A stretch of 10,591 nt of DNA, taken from NCBI GenBank assembly GCA_900557655.1, contig USTX01000010.1:1-10591 (forward strand). The letters run 5' to 3'. Each line of letters starts with the position of its first letter. The first letter of the stretch is position 1. The notes under the pieces were generated by a model, which searched no databases, had not been told where the DNA came from, and saw only the letters and a program-made list of their open reading frames with translations. Source of the stretch: an uncultured Eubacteriales bacterium (GTDB lineage: Bacteria; Bacillota; Clostridia; Christensenellales; UBA1242). Below are positions 1 to 7,102 of this stretch, piece after piece. Made by a program: the position numbers and the translations under genes.

Positions 1-666
1 GTCCGCAGCGCCCTTAACGGGCTTGAAATTGGTGCTATAACAACGCCAAAGAACTCTGACAATAAATGTGTAATCACAAAAGGAATCGTCGCAGAATGCT
101 TGCAAAAAAAGGCGACAAGTCTTAATGAAGATGTGTATTATGATTTGCTCAGTGCGTTTTGCAAAAGCCTTAGGGGAAGTTGTCCCGACGCCGCGCTTTA
201 TTGGGCGCACAGGCTTATCAAGTCTGGCTGTGACCCGCTTATCATTTTCAGGCGGCTTATCGCGCACGCAAGCGAAGATGTTGGGCTTGCTAACAGTAAC
301 GCGCTTACCATTGTCACCTCGGCGATGACGGCGTATCAGCAAATCGGCCTACCTGAGGGGTTGTTGCCACTTAGTCACGCGATTATCTATGTTTGCGTTA
401 GCCCTAAGTCTAACAGCGTTGTTGTAGCGATGAATGCGGCGCAGGCGGACGTTGAAAACACGTTTAATGACGCCGTTCCGTCTCACCTTAAAAACACGAA
501 CTATCTTAACGAAAAGCGCGCCAAATATAAATATCCGCACGATTTTGGGGGCTACGTTGACCAGCAGTATCTGCCTGATAGCATCGCTGACCACACCTAT
601 TACGTGCCAAGCGCGAATGGGGCAGAAAAGAACATCGTTGTTCCTAAAAATTATAAATGGAAATAG
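1..666 (+). CDS. rarA: Replication-associated recombination protein A (RarA/MgsA), C-terminal part
   Basis: The frame is open from base 1 with no stop, so this is the 3' part (221 residues) of a gene that begins left of the window; the family is normally about 420-450 residues. Residues 2-8 (RSALNGL) match the sensor-2 arginine region at the end of the AAA+ module (family form DxRxALNxLE). After it come the RarA tetramerisation/C-terminal blocks: YDLLSAFCKSLRGS, ALYWAHRLI, ASEDVGLAN, GLPEG.LPLSHAIIYV, SPKSNSVVVAM, YKYPHDFGGYVDQQYLPD and YYVPSANGAE. RarA is known to be an ATPase that acts at stalled replication forks together with SSB. An ATG-less internal TTG at 100 could be called a start, but the homology continues upstream of it, so I reject it. 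The stop is TAG and no clear intrinsic terminator follows. Confidence 0.95.
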   Translation, partial: VRSALNGLEIGAITTPKNSDNKCVITKGIVAECLQKKATSLNEDVYYDLLSAFCKSLRGSCPDAALYWAHRLIKSGCDPLIIFRRLIAHASEDVGLANSNALTIVTSAMTAYQQIGLPEGLLPLSHAIIYVCVSPKSNSVVVAMNAAQADVENTFNDAVPSHLKNTNYLNEKRAKYKYPHDFGGYVDQQYLPDSIADHTYYVPSANGAEKNIVVPKNYKWK

Positions 667-722
667 AATTTGCTGCACAAATAAGTGAAAAGTGTCGTCG
701 CACTTGCGCGTGGGTTGAAGCG

Positions 723-810
723 GCTGAGATTGCCACGTCACTACGTTCCTCGCAATGACAACTGTAAATGTCATTACGAGGAGGCCAAAGGCTGACGTGG
801 TAATCTCAGC
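723..810. repeat. REP/MITE-like inverted repeat, full palindrome
   Basis: Two arms face each other around an 8-nt loop (761-768). The left arm, 723-760, starts GCTGAGATTGCCACGTCA and ends CCTCGCAATGACA. The right arm, 769-810, is its near reverse complement with a GAGGCCAAAGGCTGACG variant in the centre. Each arm is itself weakly palindromic (ATTGC...GCAAT). Half-units of the same family recur at 4808-4841 and 7131-7166. It has no open reading frame or T-tract. This type of palindrome is widespread as a non-coding dispersed repeat in bacteria; whether it is mobilised here is not visible. Confidence 0.85.
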
Positions 811-915
811 AACTTTAAACTTTAGACTTTCAACTTTACAAAAAGGCCGCATTTCAACTTTCAACTTTCAACTTTCAACTTTGATAAATAAGGCCACATT
901 TCAACTTTCAACTTT
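811..915 (+). repeat. 7-bp tandem repeat array (AACTTTM heptads)
   Basis: Runs of the heptad AACTTTA/AACTTTC occur in three blocks: four units at about 811-838, four at 855-882 and two at 902-915, with short spacers between. The spacer plus first heptads are duplicated: 843-868 and 890-915 match in 25 of 26 positions (AAGGCC, G or A, CATTTC, then heptads). Together with the inverted repeat at 723-810 this fills nearly all of the gap between rarA and helD. No promoter could be recognised confidently within it. Confidence 0.9.
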
Positions 916-947
916 AATAAAAACTGGATAAACAAAGGAGTTTTGCT

Positions 948-3128
948 ATGATTAATGACAAAGAGCTTAAAAAAGAAAAAGACTATTTAAAAACCGTGCT
1001 TTATATCTTAAAGCAAAAGATTGCGGGCAATGAGCAGATGCTAAATGAAAGCGAAAAGCAGATTGCAAGCGACCTTAAATATGCGTGGGATAATGTGTTA
1101 GACGATAGCGAGTGGGCAGAGGTCAAGCTTCAAGTCAACCGCCGCGAAGCCACGTCGCTTAACGCCAAAAACCGAATTTATGCGTATGGAAGAATGATTA
1201 AGTCGGCCTATTTTGCGCGCATAGATTTTGACGACGGTGAAGATGTCACTCCTCTCTATATTGGTATCGCGACGCTTGATGATGACAACTTTTTCTATGT
1301 TTATGACTGGCGCGCGCCAATTTCGTCTATGTTTTATGATTTTGAGCTTGGTGAGGCGTATTATGACACGCCAAACGGTCGCGTTTCGGGCAAAATTACT
1401 CTAAAAAGGCAATACAAAATTAATGGCGACAAAATTGAGCAGATTTTTGACACCAACCTTCAAGTTGTTGATGACATCTTAAAGCAAATGCTTTCGGGCC
1501 ACACGACGGACAAAATGCGCAACATTGTTATGACCATCCAAAAAGAGCAAAACAAGATCATCCGCGCGATGGACAGTGACGTGCTTTTGGTGTCAGGCCC
1601 AGCGGGCAGTGGCAAAACCAGCGTTGCGATGCACCGCGTTGCCTACCTTTTGTACGCCCTTAAAGACAGCCTTAAAAACAGCAACATCTTGGTTATCGGG
1701 CCTAATGATATCTTTTCAAACTATATTTCAAACGTGCTTCCTGAGATTGGTGAAGACAACGTTTATCAAACGACGTTTAGCGATTTTGTTATGGCCTTTT
1801 TGACGGAGTTTAAGGTGCGCGGCGGGCTTAATGACATTTATGAATGCGTGTATTCGGTTGATCCAAAGGCGACCAACAAACCCGTTATATATAACTCTAT
1901 CAAACTTAAACAATCAAGCGTGTATATAAGCCTGATTGAGTCTTTTATAGCGTCAAGAAAGTCTCGCGTGTTGTCGGTTGATGACGTGGTTGTTGATGGA
2001 AAAACAATAATCGAAAAGTCGTTTCTTGAAAAATTTGCTGACACGATTGAAATTTCTGGTCAGACTTTTCGCGAGCAGGGTCAGCGCATCATCGAAAAGA
2101 TTTTAATTCATCTTGACATCAAACTTGGGAGCAACCGTGCGGCGCGAAACAAGATTAAAAAAGCGCTTGAAAATAACCTAAATCGACTTAAACCCAAAGA
2201 CCTTTATCTTGAGCTTTTTTCTGATAAAGAGGCGTTTGTTAAACTTCTTTTAGATACATATAACCAAAACGCGGTGGCGACAAAAAATCGCCTTACCATA
2301 AAAGAGCTTAGCGATATTTTTGACTATACTCACGAGGCGTTAAATAAGGGCTTTTTGCCATTTGAAGACGTGTCAGGATATATGTATCTTAAAGACCGCA
2401 TTGTTGGCTTTAAGTCGCAAAAAAATATTAAGCAGGTAATTATCGACGAGGCGCAAGACTATTCAAGCCTTCAATTCAAGATTTTAAGCCGCGTGTTTAA
2501 ATACGCCAAAATCACGGTTTTGGGCGACGTAAACCAGTGCATTATGCCATTTGCAAGTTATGCTAGTTTTGAGCCAATTGCAAACATTTTTAAAGACGCA
2601 AGACCTGAAAGCAAGGTCGAGGTAAGCTATCTTAACAAGACTTACCGCAGCACCACGCAGATAAACACGTTTGCTAAAAGGATGATAGGCGAGAAACAGT
2701 TATATAACCAAGTAGAGCGTAATGGTGACGAGGTTGAGATAATCAAAGACACAACAAACATTGCCAAGTCAAAAATCATCGCAGACGCCCTTGCGCTTAA
2801 GCAAAAAGACAACACGGTTGCCATAATTACCCGTACCGAGGCTCAGGCGCAAGACATTCGTAACGCGGTTGACGTCATCAAAAAATCGAGCAACTTTAAG
2901 TTTGTTAAAAAGACAGACAAAACCTTTACAACAGATAAAATTATGGTTATTCCAGCGTACCTTGCCAAAGGCCTTGAATTTGACATTGCGCTTATTTATG
3001 CGGCCAATGAAAGCGACTATCCGCAAGAGTTTTCACAATTATTTTATGTAGCCTGCACCCGCGCGCTGCACAAACTTAACGTGTATTACACGGGTACTCT
3101 TACAAAACTGATAAAGCAAAACGGCTAA
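948..3128 (+). CDS. helD: HelD-like superfamily 1 helicase (RNA polymerase-associated)
   Basis: At 726 residues this is close to the Bacillus HelD length (about 770). The charged N-terminal region (about 1-60) is predicted to be the coiled-coil arm of the family. Residues about 105-130 carry the HelD block YIGIATLDDDNFFYVYDWRAPISSMFYDFE. SF1 motifs follow: Walker A GPAGSGKT at 217-224, QTTFSDF after motif Ia, Walker B DEAQD at 500-504, LGDVNQ (motif III), LNKTYRST at 562-569, AYLAKGLEFD at 670-679 and the motif VI block YVACTRAL at 700-707. HelD proteins are known to pry DNA and RNA off stalled RNA polymerase using ATP. The ATG is preceded by AAAGGAG at 934-940, 7 nt away. It is the first gene of a three-gene run. 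The missing UvrD-type 1B/2B regions and the YDWRAP block argue against a plain UvrD/PcrA. Confidence 0.93.
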   Translation: MINDKELKKEKDYLKTVLYILKQKIAGNEQMLNESEKQIASDLKYAWDNVLDDSEWAEVKLQVNRREATSLNAKNRIYAYGRMIKSAYFARIDFDDGEDVTPLYIGIATLDDDNFFYVYDWRAPISSMFYDFELGEAYYDTPNGRVSGKITLKRQYKINGDKIEQIFDTNLQVVDDILKQMLSGHTTDKMRNIVMTIQKEQNKIIRAMDSDVLLVSGPAGSGKTSVAMHRVAYLLYALKDSLKNSNILVIGPNDIFSNYISNVLPEIGEDNVYQTTFSDFVMAFLTEFKVRGGLNDIYECVYSVDPKATNKPVIYNSIKLKQSSVYISLIESFIASRKSRVLSVDDVVVDGKTIIEKSFLEKFADTIEISGQTFREQGQRIIEKILIHLDIKLGSNRAARNKIKKALENNLNRLKPKDLYLELFSDKEAFVKLLLDTYNQNAVATKNRLTIKELSDIFDYTHEALNKGFLPFEDVSGYMYLKDRIVGFKSQKNIKQVIIDEAQDYSSLQFKILSRVFKYAKITVLGDVNQCIMPFASYASFEPIANIFKDARPESKVEVSYLNKTYRSTTQINTFAKRMIGEKQLYNQVERNGDEVEIIKDTTNIAKSKIIADALALKQKDNTVAIITRTEAQAQDIRNAVDVIKKSSNFKFVKKTDKTFTTDKIMVIPAYLAKGLEFDIALIYAANESDYPQEFSQLFYVACTRALHKLNVYYTGTLTKLIKQNG

Positions 3129-3143
3129 GGGCAAAAGGATTTT

Positions 3144-4094
3144 ATGAACACAAATAACACAAGAAGAAACCTAAATAAAAACCTGATTTTTGGCGAAAAC
3201 AACGTGACGGGCGGCGCAACGACGGTTAAAAGCGTTTATGAGATGTATGGCATTTCAAGCGAGCGGTCGCTGTTTATTCGTCAACTTTTTCGCGAAAATC
3301 TTTTTAAGGTTTTGTGGTATTGTATATTTTTAGCGCTTACCGCGGTGTGTGTTATTATTTATCCGCCGTGCTGGCTTAACGCGATTGAGGTTGTTACGTG
3401 TATGGTGGCGATCGAACTTATCGGTCGCGCGAAGCTTGCGGGGCAAATAGTAAGCTGCGTTGAGTGCGTTTTGTATGCGTTTATCAGTTGGCGGGCGGGG
3501 CTGTTTGGTGAGGTCATCAAGTCGCTTGGCATCAACCTTACGCTTACGATTGTTGCGCTTATTAGTTGGACGAAAAACATCAAGCGGCCAAACAATAATG
3601 GCAACACGCTTAAAATACGCGAACTTTCGGGCAAGGGCTGGGCGCTTTCGGGTGTACTGTTTGTTGGCGTTAGCGTGGCGTGCTACTTTTTGCTTAATCT
3701 TATCGGTACGGCGTCACTGATATTAAGTTCGATTACGCTTGGTATTTCGATTGTTTATAAGATTTTAAACGCGCGCTGTTATAAAGAAAGTTGGCTTATT
3801 GACATTTTGCGCTCTTGCATCAGCCTTGGCTTGTGGCTTAGCGTTGTTATCGCGGGGGCGACTAGTGGGGCGCTTGACCTTACGGGCTTGCCACTTATTG
3901 TTATGTATCTGGCAATACTCACCAATGGTATTTATTCGCTTATGTTGTGGCGCGCGATGTATAAAAAGGCTACTGTTAATGGCGGAAAACTTTTTGCGAT
4001 GCGCCCGATAAAAATTAAGCGCGTAATAAAACTTCGAAAACGCTTTAAAACCCTTAAATGGATCAAAGAAATTGACGTTTCAAAAAACTCATAA
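3144..4094 (+). CDS. pnuC: PnuC-like nicotinamide riboside/vitamin precursor transporter
   Basis: This 316-residue multi-pass membrane protein has hydrophobic segments near residues 55-75, 78-95, 101-118, 125-143, 167-186, 189-206, 215-237 and 249-270. Family-like features are the GEVIKSLGINLTLTIVALIS segment followed by W-T-K-N (about 122-145), ESWLIDILRSCISLGLWL (215-232) and ILTNGIYSLMLWRAMYKK (258-275), which fit the tryptophan- and asparagine-lined core of PnuC transporters. The family imports nicotinamide riboside by facilitated diffusion; related members carry thiamine or riboflavin, so the substrate is inferred. A basic tail (about 285-310) follows the last helix. The start has AAAAGG 5-10 nt upstream and lies 15 nt after the helD stop, so the two are probably cotranscribed. 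No riboswitch is visible in front of it. Confidence 0.75.
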   Translation: MNTNNTRRNLNKNLIFGENNVTGGATTVKSVYEMYGISSERSLFIRQLFRENLFKVLWYCIFLALTAVCVIIYPPCWLNAIEVVTCMVAIELIGRAKLAGQIVSCVECVLYAFISWRAGLFGEVIKSLGINLTLTIVALISWTKNIKRPNNNGNTLKIRELSGKGWALSGVLFVGVSVACYFLLNLIGTASLILSSITLGISIVYKILNARCYKESWLIDILRSCISLGLWLSVVIAGATSGALDLTGLPLIVMYLAILTNGIYSLMLWRAMYKKATVNGGKLFAMRPIKIKRVIKLRKRFKTLKWIKEIDVSKNS

Positions 4095-4109
4095 ACCAAG
4101 GAGAAGATT

Positions 4110-4715
4110 ATGAACACCAAACAACTTATAAGCTTTATAATCGCGTCGTCGGCCATACTTATAGCAAGCATTATCATCACGATAACCGTTATTTTGCCAA
4201 CCAAGCCGCCGTCAAAACCGGCCGAAATCGCGGCGTATGCGTTTAACTTTAACCTGACTAATGATGCAAGCATTTATAAGCTTACAGGAGATAACCGCCT
4301 GAAACTGTCAAACGATGTTGAGTTTAAGCCCACCAAGGCAACAGAATTTAGCGAAAATTTTGTGTCTTTTAAGGGCGCATCGGTTAATGACGGGGTAGAG
4401 TACGCAACTACCAAGGCGGCGGACTTTGTTTGCGTTATTCCGTTCACGATTTTTAATAACTTTGATGACAGTATGAACTTTTCTGTTAAAGTCAATATTG
4501 GGGCAAAGGGTAGGGCAACGGCGCTTGCAGACAGCGTGACGTACAAGATTTATGACTATACTGACAAGACGTATAAATCGATAGACACTGGGACGCTTAG
4601 CGCGAAAACGGGCGTACATTTTTGTTTGGTAGCGGTGGCGGAACCCGGCCGCGAAAGCGAAATCAACTTTGGCCAAGACAGCGCACTTATCAACATCACC
4701 ATTTCAAAATCATAA
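4110..4715 (+). CDS. Membrane-anchored or exported protein of unknown function
   Basis: I do not recognise this 201-residue protein. Residues 7-29 form one strong hydrophobic helix (LISFIIASSAILIASIIITI...) after a short polar start with one Lys, followed by a Pro/Lys linker (TKPPSKP, 31-37). There is no lipobox Cys and no clear signal peptidase site, so an uncleaved anchor with the rest outside the cell is the simplest reading. Residues 40-201 are rich in Thr, Ser, Asn and aromatic residues in alternating patterns (FVCVIPFTIF, FSVKVNIGAKG, VTYKIYDYT, ALINITISKS), suggesting a beta-sandwich domain. Only two cysteines are present (about 108 and 172). The start follows AAGGAGAAG, and the gene lies 15 nt after pnuC and is last before a strong terminator. 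Confidence 0.8.
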   Translation: MNTKQLISFIIASSAILIASIIITITVILPTKPPSKPAEIAAYAFNFNLTNDASIYKLTGDNRLKLSNDVEFKPTKATEFSENFVSFKGASVNDGVEYATTKAADFVCVIPFTIFNNFDDSMNFSVKVNIGAKGRATALADSVTYKIYDYTDKTYKSIDTGTLSAKTGVHFCLVAVAEPGRESEINFGQDSALINITISKS

Positions 4716-4725
4716 CACAAGAGGC

Positions 4726-4748
4726 CAACTTTTTAAAGTTTAAAGTTG
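4726..4748. repeat. Inverted heptad repeat after the helD operon
   Basis: CAACTTT (4726-4732) pairs with AAAGTTG (4742-4748). Read on the minus strand this is the same AACTTTA heptad as at 811-915, in opposite orientation. It lies between the stop of the last operon gene and the terminator hairpin. Confidence 0.7.
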
Positions 4749-4761
4749 AAAAAAGAATAAT

Positions 4762-4800
4762 AAAAAGAGTACTCTGTAAACAAAAGAGTACTCTTTTTTT
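4762..4800 (+). terminator. Strong intrinsic terminator of the helD-pnuC operon
   Basis: AAAAAGAGTACTCT (4762-4775) and AGAGTACTCTTTTT (4785-4798) form a perfect 14-bp stem with a 9-nt loop (GTAAACAAA), ending in a T-tract to 4800. The stem's A-run would give a U-tract on the other strand, so it may also stop transcripts from the convergent asnS, whose stop codon lies about 160 bp away. Confidence 0.9.
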
Positions 4801-4807
4801 AACATGG

Positions 4808-4841
4808 GGATTGCCACGTCACTGCGTTTCTCGTAATGACA
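4808..4841. repeat. REP-like half-unit, copy 2
   Basis: This single arm begins GGATTGCCACGTCACTGCG and ends CTCGTAATGACA, matching the left arm at 723-760 with few differences. It lies in the convergent gap between the helD operon terminator and the 3' end of asnS, in the same orientation as the other copies. Confidence 0.8.
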
Positions 4842-4926
4842 ATAATCAGTATGGTGGTCGATAGCGCATCAGTAAGCGTAAATATGTTTATGTGGTTATG
4901 TAACGATAACTATTGTAAAAACATCC

Positions 4927-4953
4927 GCATTTAAACTTTAAACTTTTAACTTT
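4927..4953 (+). repeat. Heptad repeat block beside asnS 3' end
   Basis: About three AACTTTA/AACTTTT units follow CCGCATTT, the same lead-in (CCGCATTT then heptads) seen at 848-868. It ends only a few bases from the asnS stop codon (4960-4962 on the minus strand). The rest of the gap, about 4842-4926, shows nothing I can name. Confidence 0.75.
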
Positions 4954-4959
4954 GTGATG

Positions 4960-6351
4960 TTAAAACTGGCAGTTGTTTGGCGTGCGTGGGAATGGGATAG
5001 AGTCGCGAATGTTGTCAATACCAGTTAGGTACATAACAAGGCGCTCAAAGCCCATACCAAAGCCGCTGTGTTCGCATGAGCCGAATTTTCTAAGGTTGAT
5101 ATACCAGTCAATAGCAGACTTATCAACGCCCATCTCGTTGCAGCGCGCGATGAACTTGTCATAGTCTTCTTCACGCTGGCTTCCGCCCATAAGTTCGCCC
5201 GCACCCGGAACTTCAAGGTCAACGGCCGCAACGGTTTTGCCATCTGGGTTGACTTTCATATAGTATGCCTTGATGTCTTTTGGCCAGTTTTTGATAAACA
5301 CAGGGCCGCCAAAGTATTCAGTGATGTATTTTTCGTGTTCCTTGGCAATATCTTCGCCGTATTCAGGGGTAAACTCCCACTTAACTGGCGCCTTTTTCAA
5401 AATGTCAATAACGTCTTTATGGTCAATACGCGTAAACTTGCTTGACACCAATTTGTTAAGCTTTTCAAGCAGGCCGTTTGAAATAAATTTGTCAAGATAT
5501 GCAAGTTCAGTAGGGCACTTTTCAAGCACATACGAAACAACAGATTTAAGCATTTCTTCTTCAATGTCCATAAGTCCGTCAAGGTCACAAAACGCGATTT
5601 CGGGCTCTATCATCCAAAACTCGTTAGCGTGCGTCTTGGTGTTGCTGTTTTCAGTTCTAAATGTTGGGCCAAAGGTGTAAATTTTTGAAAACGCAAGGGC
5701 AAACGCCTCGCCGTGAAGCTGCCCCGAACCCGTTATAAACGCCTGCTTGCCAAACAAGTCTTGCGTTATGTCAATCTTGCCAAACTTGTCAAGCGGCGGG
5801 TTTTTAAGGTTAAGCGTGGTGATTTTAAACATTTGGTCGCTGCCTTCACAATCGGCCGTGGTTATAAGCGGCGTGTGGACGTAAAGATAGCCCTCATCCT
5901 GAAAATATTTGTGGATGGCAAACGCGGCCGCACTGCGAATTCTAAATACTGCATTGAACACGCGCGTGCGTGGGCGCAGATACGCGATGTCACGCAAAAA
6001 CTCCATACTGTGCGCCTTTTTTTGAAGGGGATAGGTCTCATCCGTCGCGCAGATAATATTAACGCGCGTGGCTTTAAGCTCAAATGGCTGACGCGCCTGT
6101 GGCGTTAAAACCAATATACCAGTAACAGCAATGCTTGCGCCCGCCAAAAGTTTTGAAACCGCCTCGTAGTTTACGATTTTGTCTTGCTCAAAAACAACCT
6201 GAATACCGTCAAAACACGTGCCGTCATTAAGGTCGATAAAGCCAAACGTCTTGCTGTTTCTAACGCTGCGTACCCAGCCCGCAACCGTCACTTCTTGGTC
6301 AGCAAACATCGCGCGCGCGTCATAAATTTTTTTAATATCCGTCTTTTTCAT
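4960..6351 (-). CDS. asnS: Asparaginyl-tRNA synthetase
   Basis: This cytoplasmic class II synthetase charges tRNA-Asn with asparagine using ATP. The 463-residue product is the usual length (E. coli 466). Residues about 15-105 are the OB-fold anticodon-binding domain (EVTVAGWVRSVRNSKTFGFI). The catalytic core has the motif 1 region (HTPLITTADCEGSDQMF, 159-175), motif 2 FRTENSNTKTHANEF (231-245), and motif 3 GFGMGFERLVMYL (430-442), ending in PRTPNNCQF. The FRTENSNT and C-terminal PRTPN pattern favour AsnRS over AspRS. I chose the ATG at 6351 (MKKTDIKK) because AAAAAGG lies just upstream and a promoter sits at 6383-6412; a longer frame back to 6459 would translate the promoter and a heptad repeat. 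The gene is transcribed alone, divergent from ppa, and converges on the helD operon. Confidence 0.97.
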   Translation of the reverse strand: MKKTDIKKIYDARAMFADQEVTVAGWVRSVRNSKTFGFIDLNDGTCFDGIQVVFEQDKIVNYEAVSKLLAGASIAVTGILVLTPQARQPFELKATRVNIICATDETYPLQKKAHSMEFLRDIAYLRPRTRVFNAVFRIRSAAAFAIHKYFQDEGYLYVHTPLITTADCEGSDQMFKITTLNLKNPPLDKFGKIDITQDLFGKQAFITGSGQLHGEAFALAFSKIYTFGPTFRTENSNTKTHANEFWMIEPEIAFCDLDGLMDIEEEMLKSVVSYVLEKCPTELAYLDKFISNGLLEKLNKLVSSKFTRIDHKDVIDILKKAPVKWEFTPEYGEDIAKEHEKYITEYFGGPVFIKNWPKDIKAYYMKVNPDGKTVAAVDLEVPGAGELMGGSQREEDYDKFIARCNEMGVDKSAIDWYINLRKFGSCEHSGFGMGFERLVMYLTGIDNIRDSIPFPRTPNNCQF

Positions 6352-6382
6352 AAAAATCGTCCTTTTTAGATAGATTACGGGC

Positions 6383-6412
6383 ATTATATCACATTCCCCG
6401 CGCCAATTGCAA
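6383..6412 (-). promoter_or_regulatory. asnS promoter
   Basis: On the minus strand TTGCAA (6412-6407), an 18-bp spacer and TATAAT (6388-6383) with an upstream TGA (extended -10) form a good sigma-A-type promoter. The expected start near 6376 gives a leader of about 25 nt, too short for a T-box leader. Confidence 0.8.
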
Positions 6413-6429
6413 GAACTTTCACATTTCCT

Positions 6430-6449
6430 AGCAAATTTTTCAACTTTAA
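6430..6449 (+). repeat. Heptad repeat between divergent asnS and ppa
   Basis: TCAACTTTAAACTTTAACAA holds two to three heptad units lying between the two divergent promoters. No REP-like unit accompanies this block. Confidence 0.65.
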
Positions 6450-6473
6450 ACTTTAACAAAGGGGCAAAATTAT

Positions 6474-6502
6474 TTGGCGATGGGGGCGCGGTTGTGTATA
6501 AT
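6474..6502 (+). promoter_or_regulatory. ppa promoter
   Basis: TTGGCG (6474-6479), a 17-bp spacer and TATAAT (6497-6502) precede ppa. The predicted transcription start is near 6509, leaving a leader of only about 13 nt that is almost entirely the ribosome binding site GAGGTGA (6511-6517). Confidence 0.8.
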
Positions 6503-6521
6503 AAAAAGGTGAGGTGAAAGG

Positions 6522-7061
6522 ATGAATATTTTGCATGATATAAGTGCGGAGCGTATCGCGCCAGAAGATTTTGTTGCGTGCATAGAAATTGAGCAGGGCA
6601 GCAAAAACAAGTATGAGCTTGACAAAGAAACGGGGCTTATTATTCTTGACCGTGTTTTGTTTACCAGCACGCACTATCCAATGAACTATGGGTTTATTCC
6701 GCGCACGTGGTGTGGTGATGGCGACCCGCTTGACGTGTTCGTTTTGTGTAGTCAGCCGATTGAAAAGATGAGTTTGGTTAGGTGCTTTCCCATCGGCGTT
6801 GTTACTATGAAAGACAAGGGCGCCGATGATGACAAGGTGATCGCCATTCCGTTTGGCGACCCGCAATATAACACTTTTCGCGACTTTCACGAGTTGCCTA
6901 AGCACGTTTTTGATGAACTTTTGCACTTTTTGCGCGTATACAAAGAGCTTGAAAACAAAAAAGTCGAAATTGTTAACCTTGGCGGTCACGAAGACGCGAT
7001 AAAGGTTATCGAGAAAGCCATCAAGGCATACACCGCAAAATTTGAAAAGCCAAAGAGATAA
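6522..7061 (+). CDS. ppa: Inorganic pyrophosphatase, family I (soluble)
   Basis: This cytoplasmic Mg-dependent enzyme hydrolyses PPi to two phosphates, pulling aminoacylation and polymerase reactions forward. The 179-residue length matches bacterial family I (E. coli about 175). The signature GDGDPLDVF (65-73) supplies the metal ligands Asp66, Asp68 and Asp71; further acidic residues at 98 and 102-103 correspond to the E. coli Asp97/Asp102 pair. Other active-site residues are visible: Lys30, Arg44 (LDRVLF), Tyr56 (HYPMNYGFIP) and Tyr140-Lys141. The ATG follows GAGGTGAAAGG. It has its own promoter and diverges from asnS. No convincing terminator follows the TAA; the next 200 bp hold repeats. 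Confidence 0.97.
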   Translation: MNILHDISAERIAPEDFVACIEIEQGSKNKYELDKETGLIILDRVLFTSTHYPMNYGFIPRTWCGDGDPLDVFVLCSQPIEKMSLVRCFPIGVVTMKDKGADDDKVIAIPFGDPQYNTFRDFHELPKHVFDELLHFLRVYKELENKKVEIVNLGGHEDAIKVIEKAIKAYTAKFEKPKR

Positions 7062-7102
7062 ACAAAATTGCGCGTGTGTGCTAAAATACTGAAAATAAAA
7101 AG

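Noticed and set aside
100..102. TTG as the start of the rarA fragment
   Set aside because: RarA homology (sensor-2 region) continues upstream to base 1 in the same frame, so the gene starts outside the window.
690..705. AAGTG-TCGTCG-CACTT hairpin as a rarA terminator
   Set aside because: The stem is only 5 bp and no T-run follows.
349..864. Minus-strand open frame of 171 codons
   Set aside because: It lies antisense to rarA and runs through the REP-like palindrome and heptads; its composition is a shadow of the coding strand and no family is recognisable.
811..915. Heptad runs as a CRISPR array
   Set aside because: The units are 7 bp, contiguous, and not separated by unique spacers of uniform length; no cas genes are near.
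6351..6376. T-box riboswitch before asnS or proS
   Set aside because: The asnS leader is about 25 nt and the mscL-proS gap is 36 nt, too short for a T-box, and no specifier or T-box sequence is seen.
6352..6459. Longer asnS start giving 36 more N-terminal residues
   Set aside because: The extension reads through the asnS promoter and the heptad repeat (giving an LKFKVEK-like peptide), lacks family homology, and the ATG at 6351 has its own ribosome binding site.
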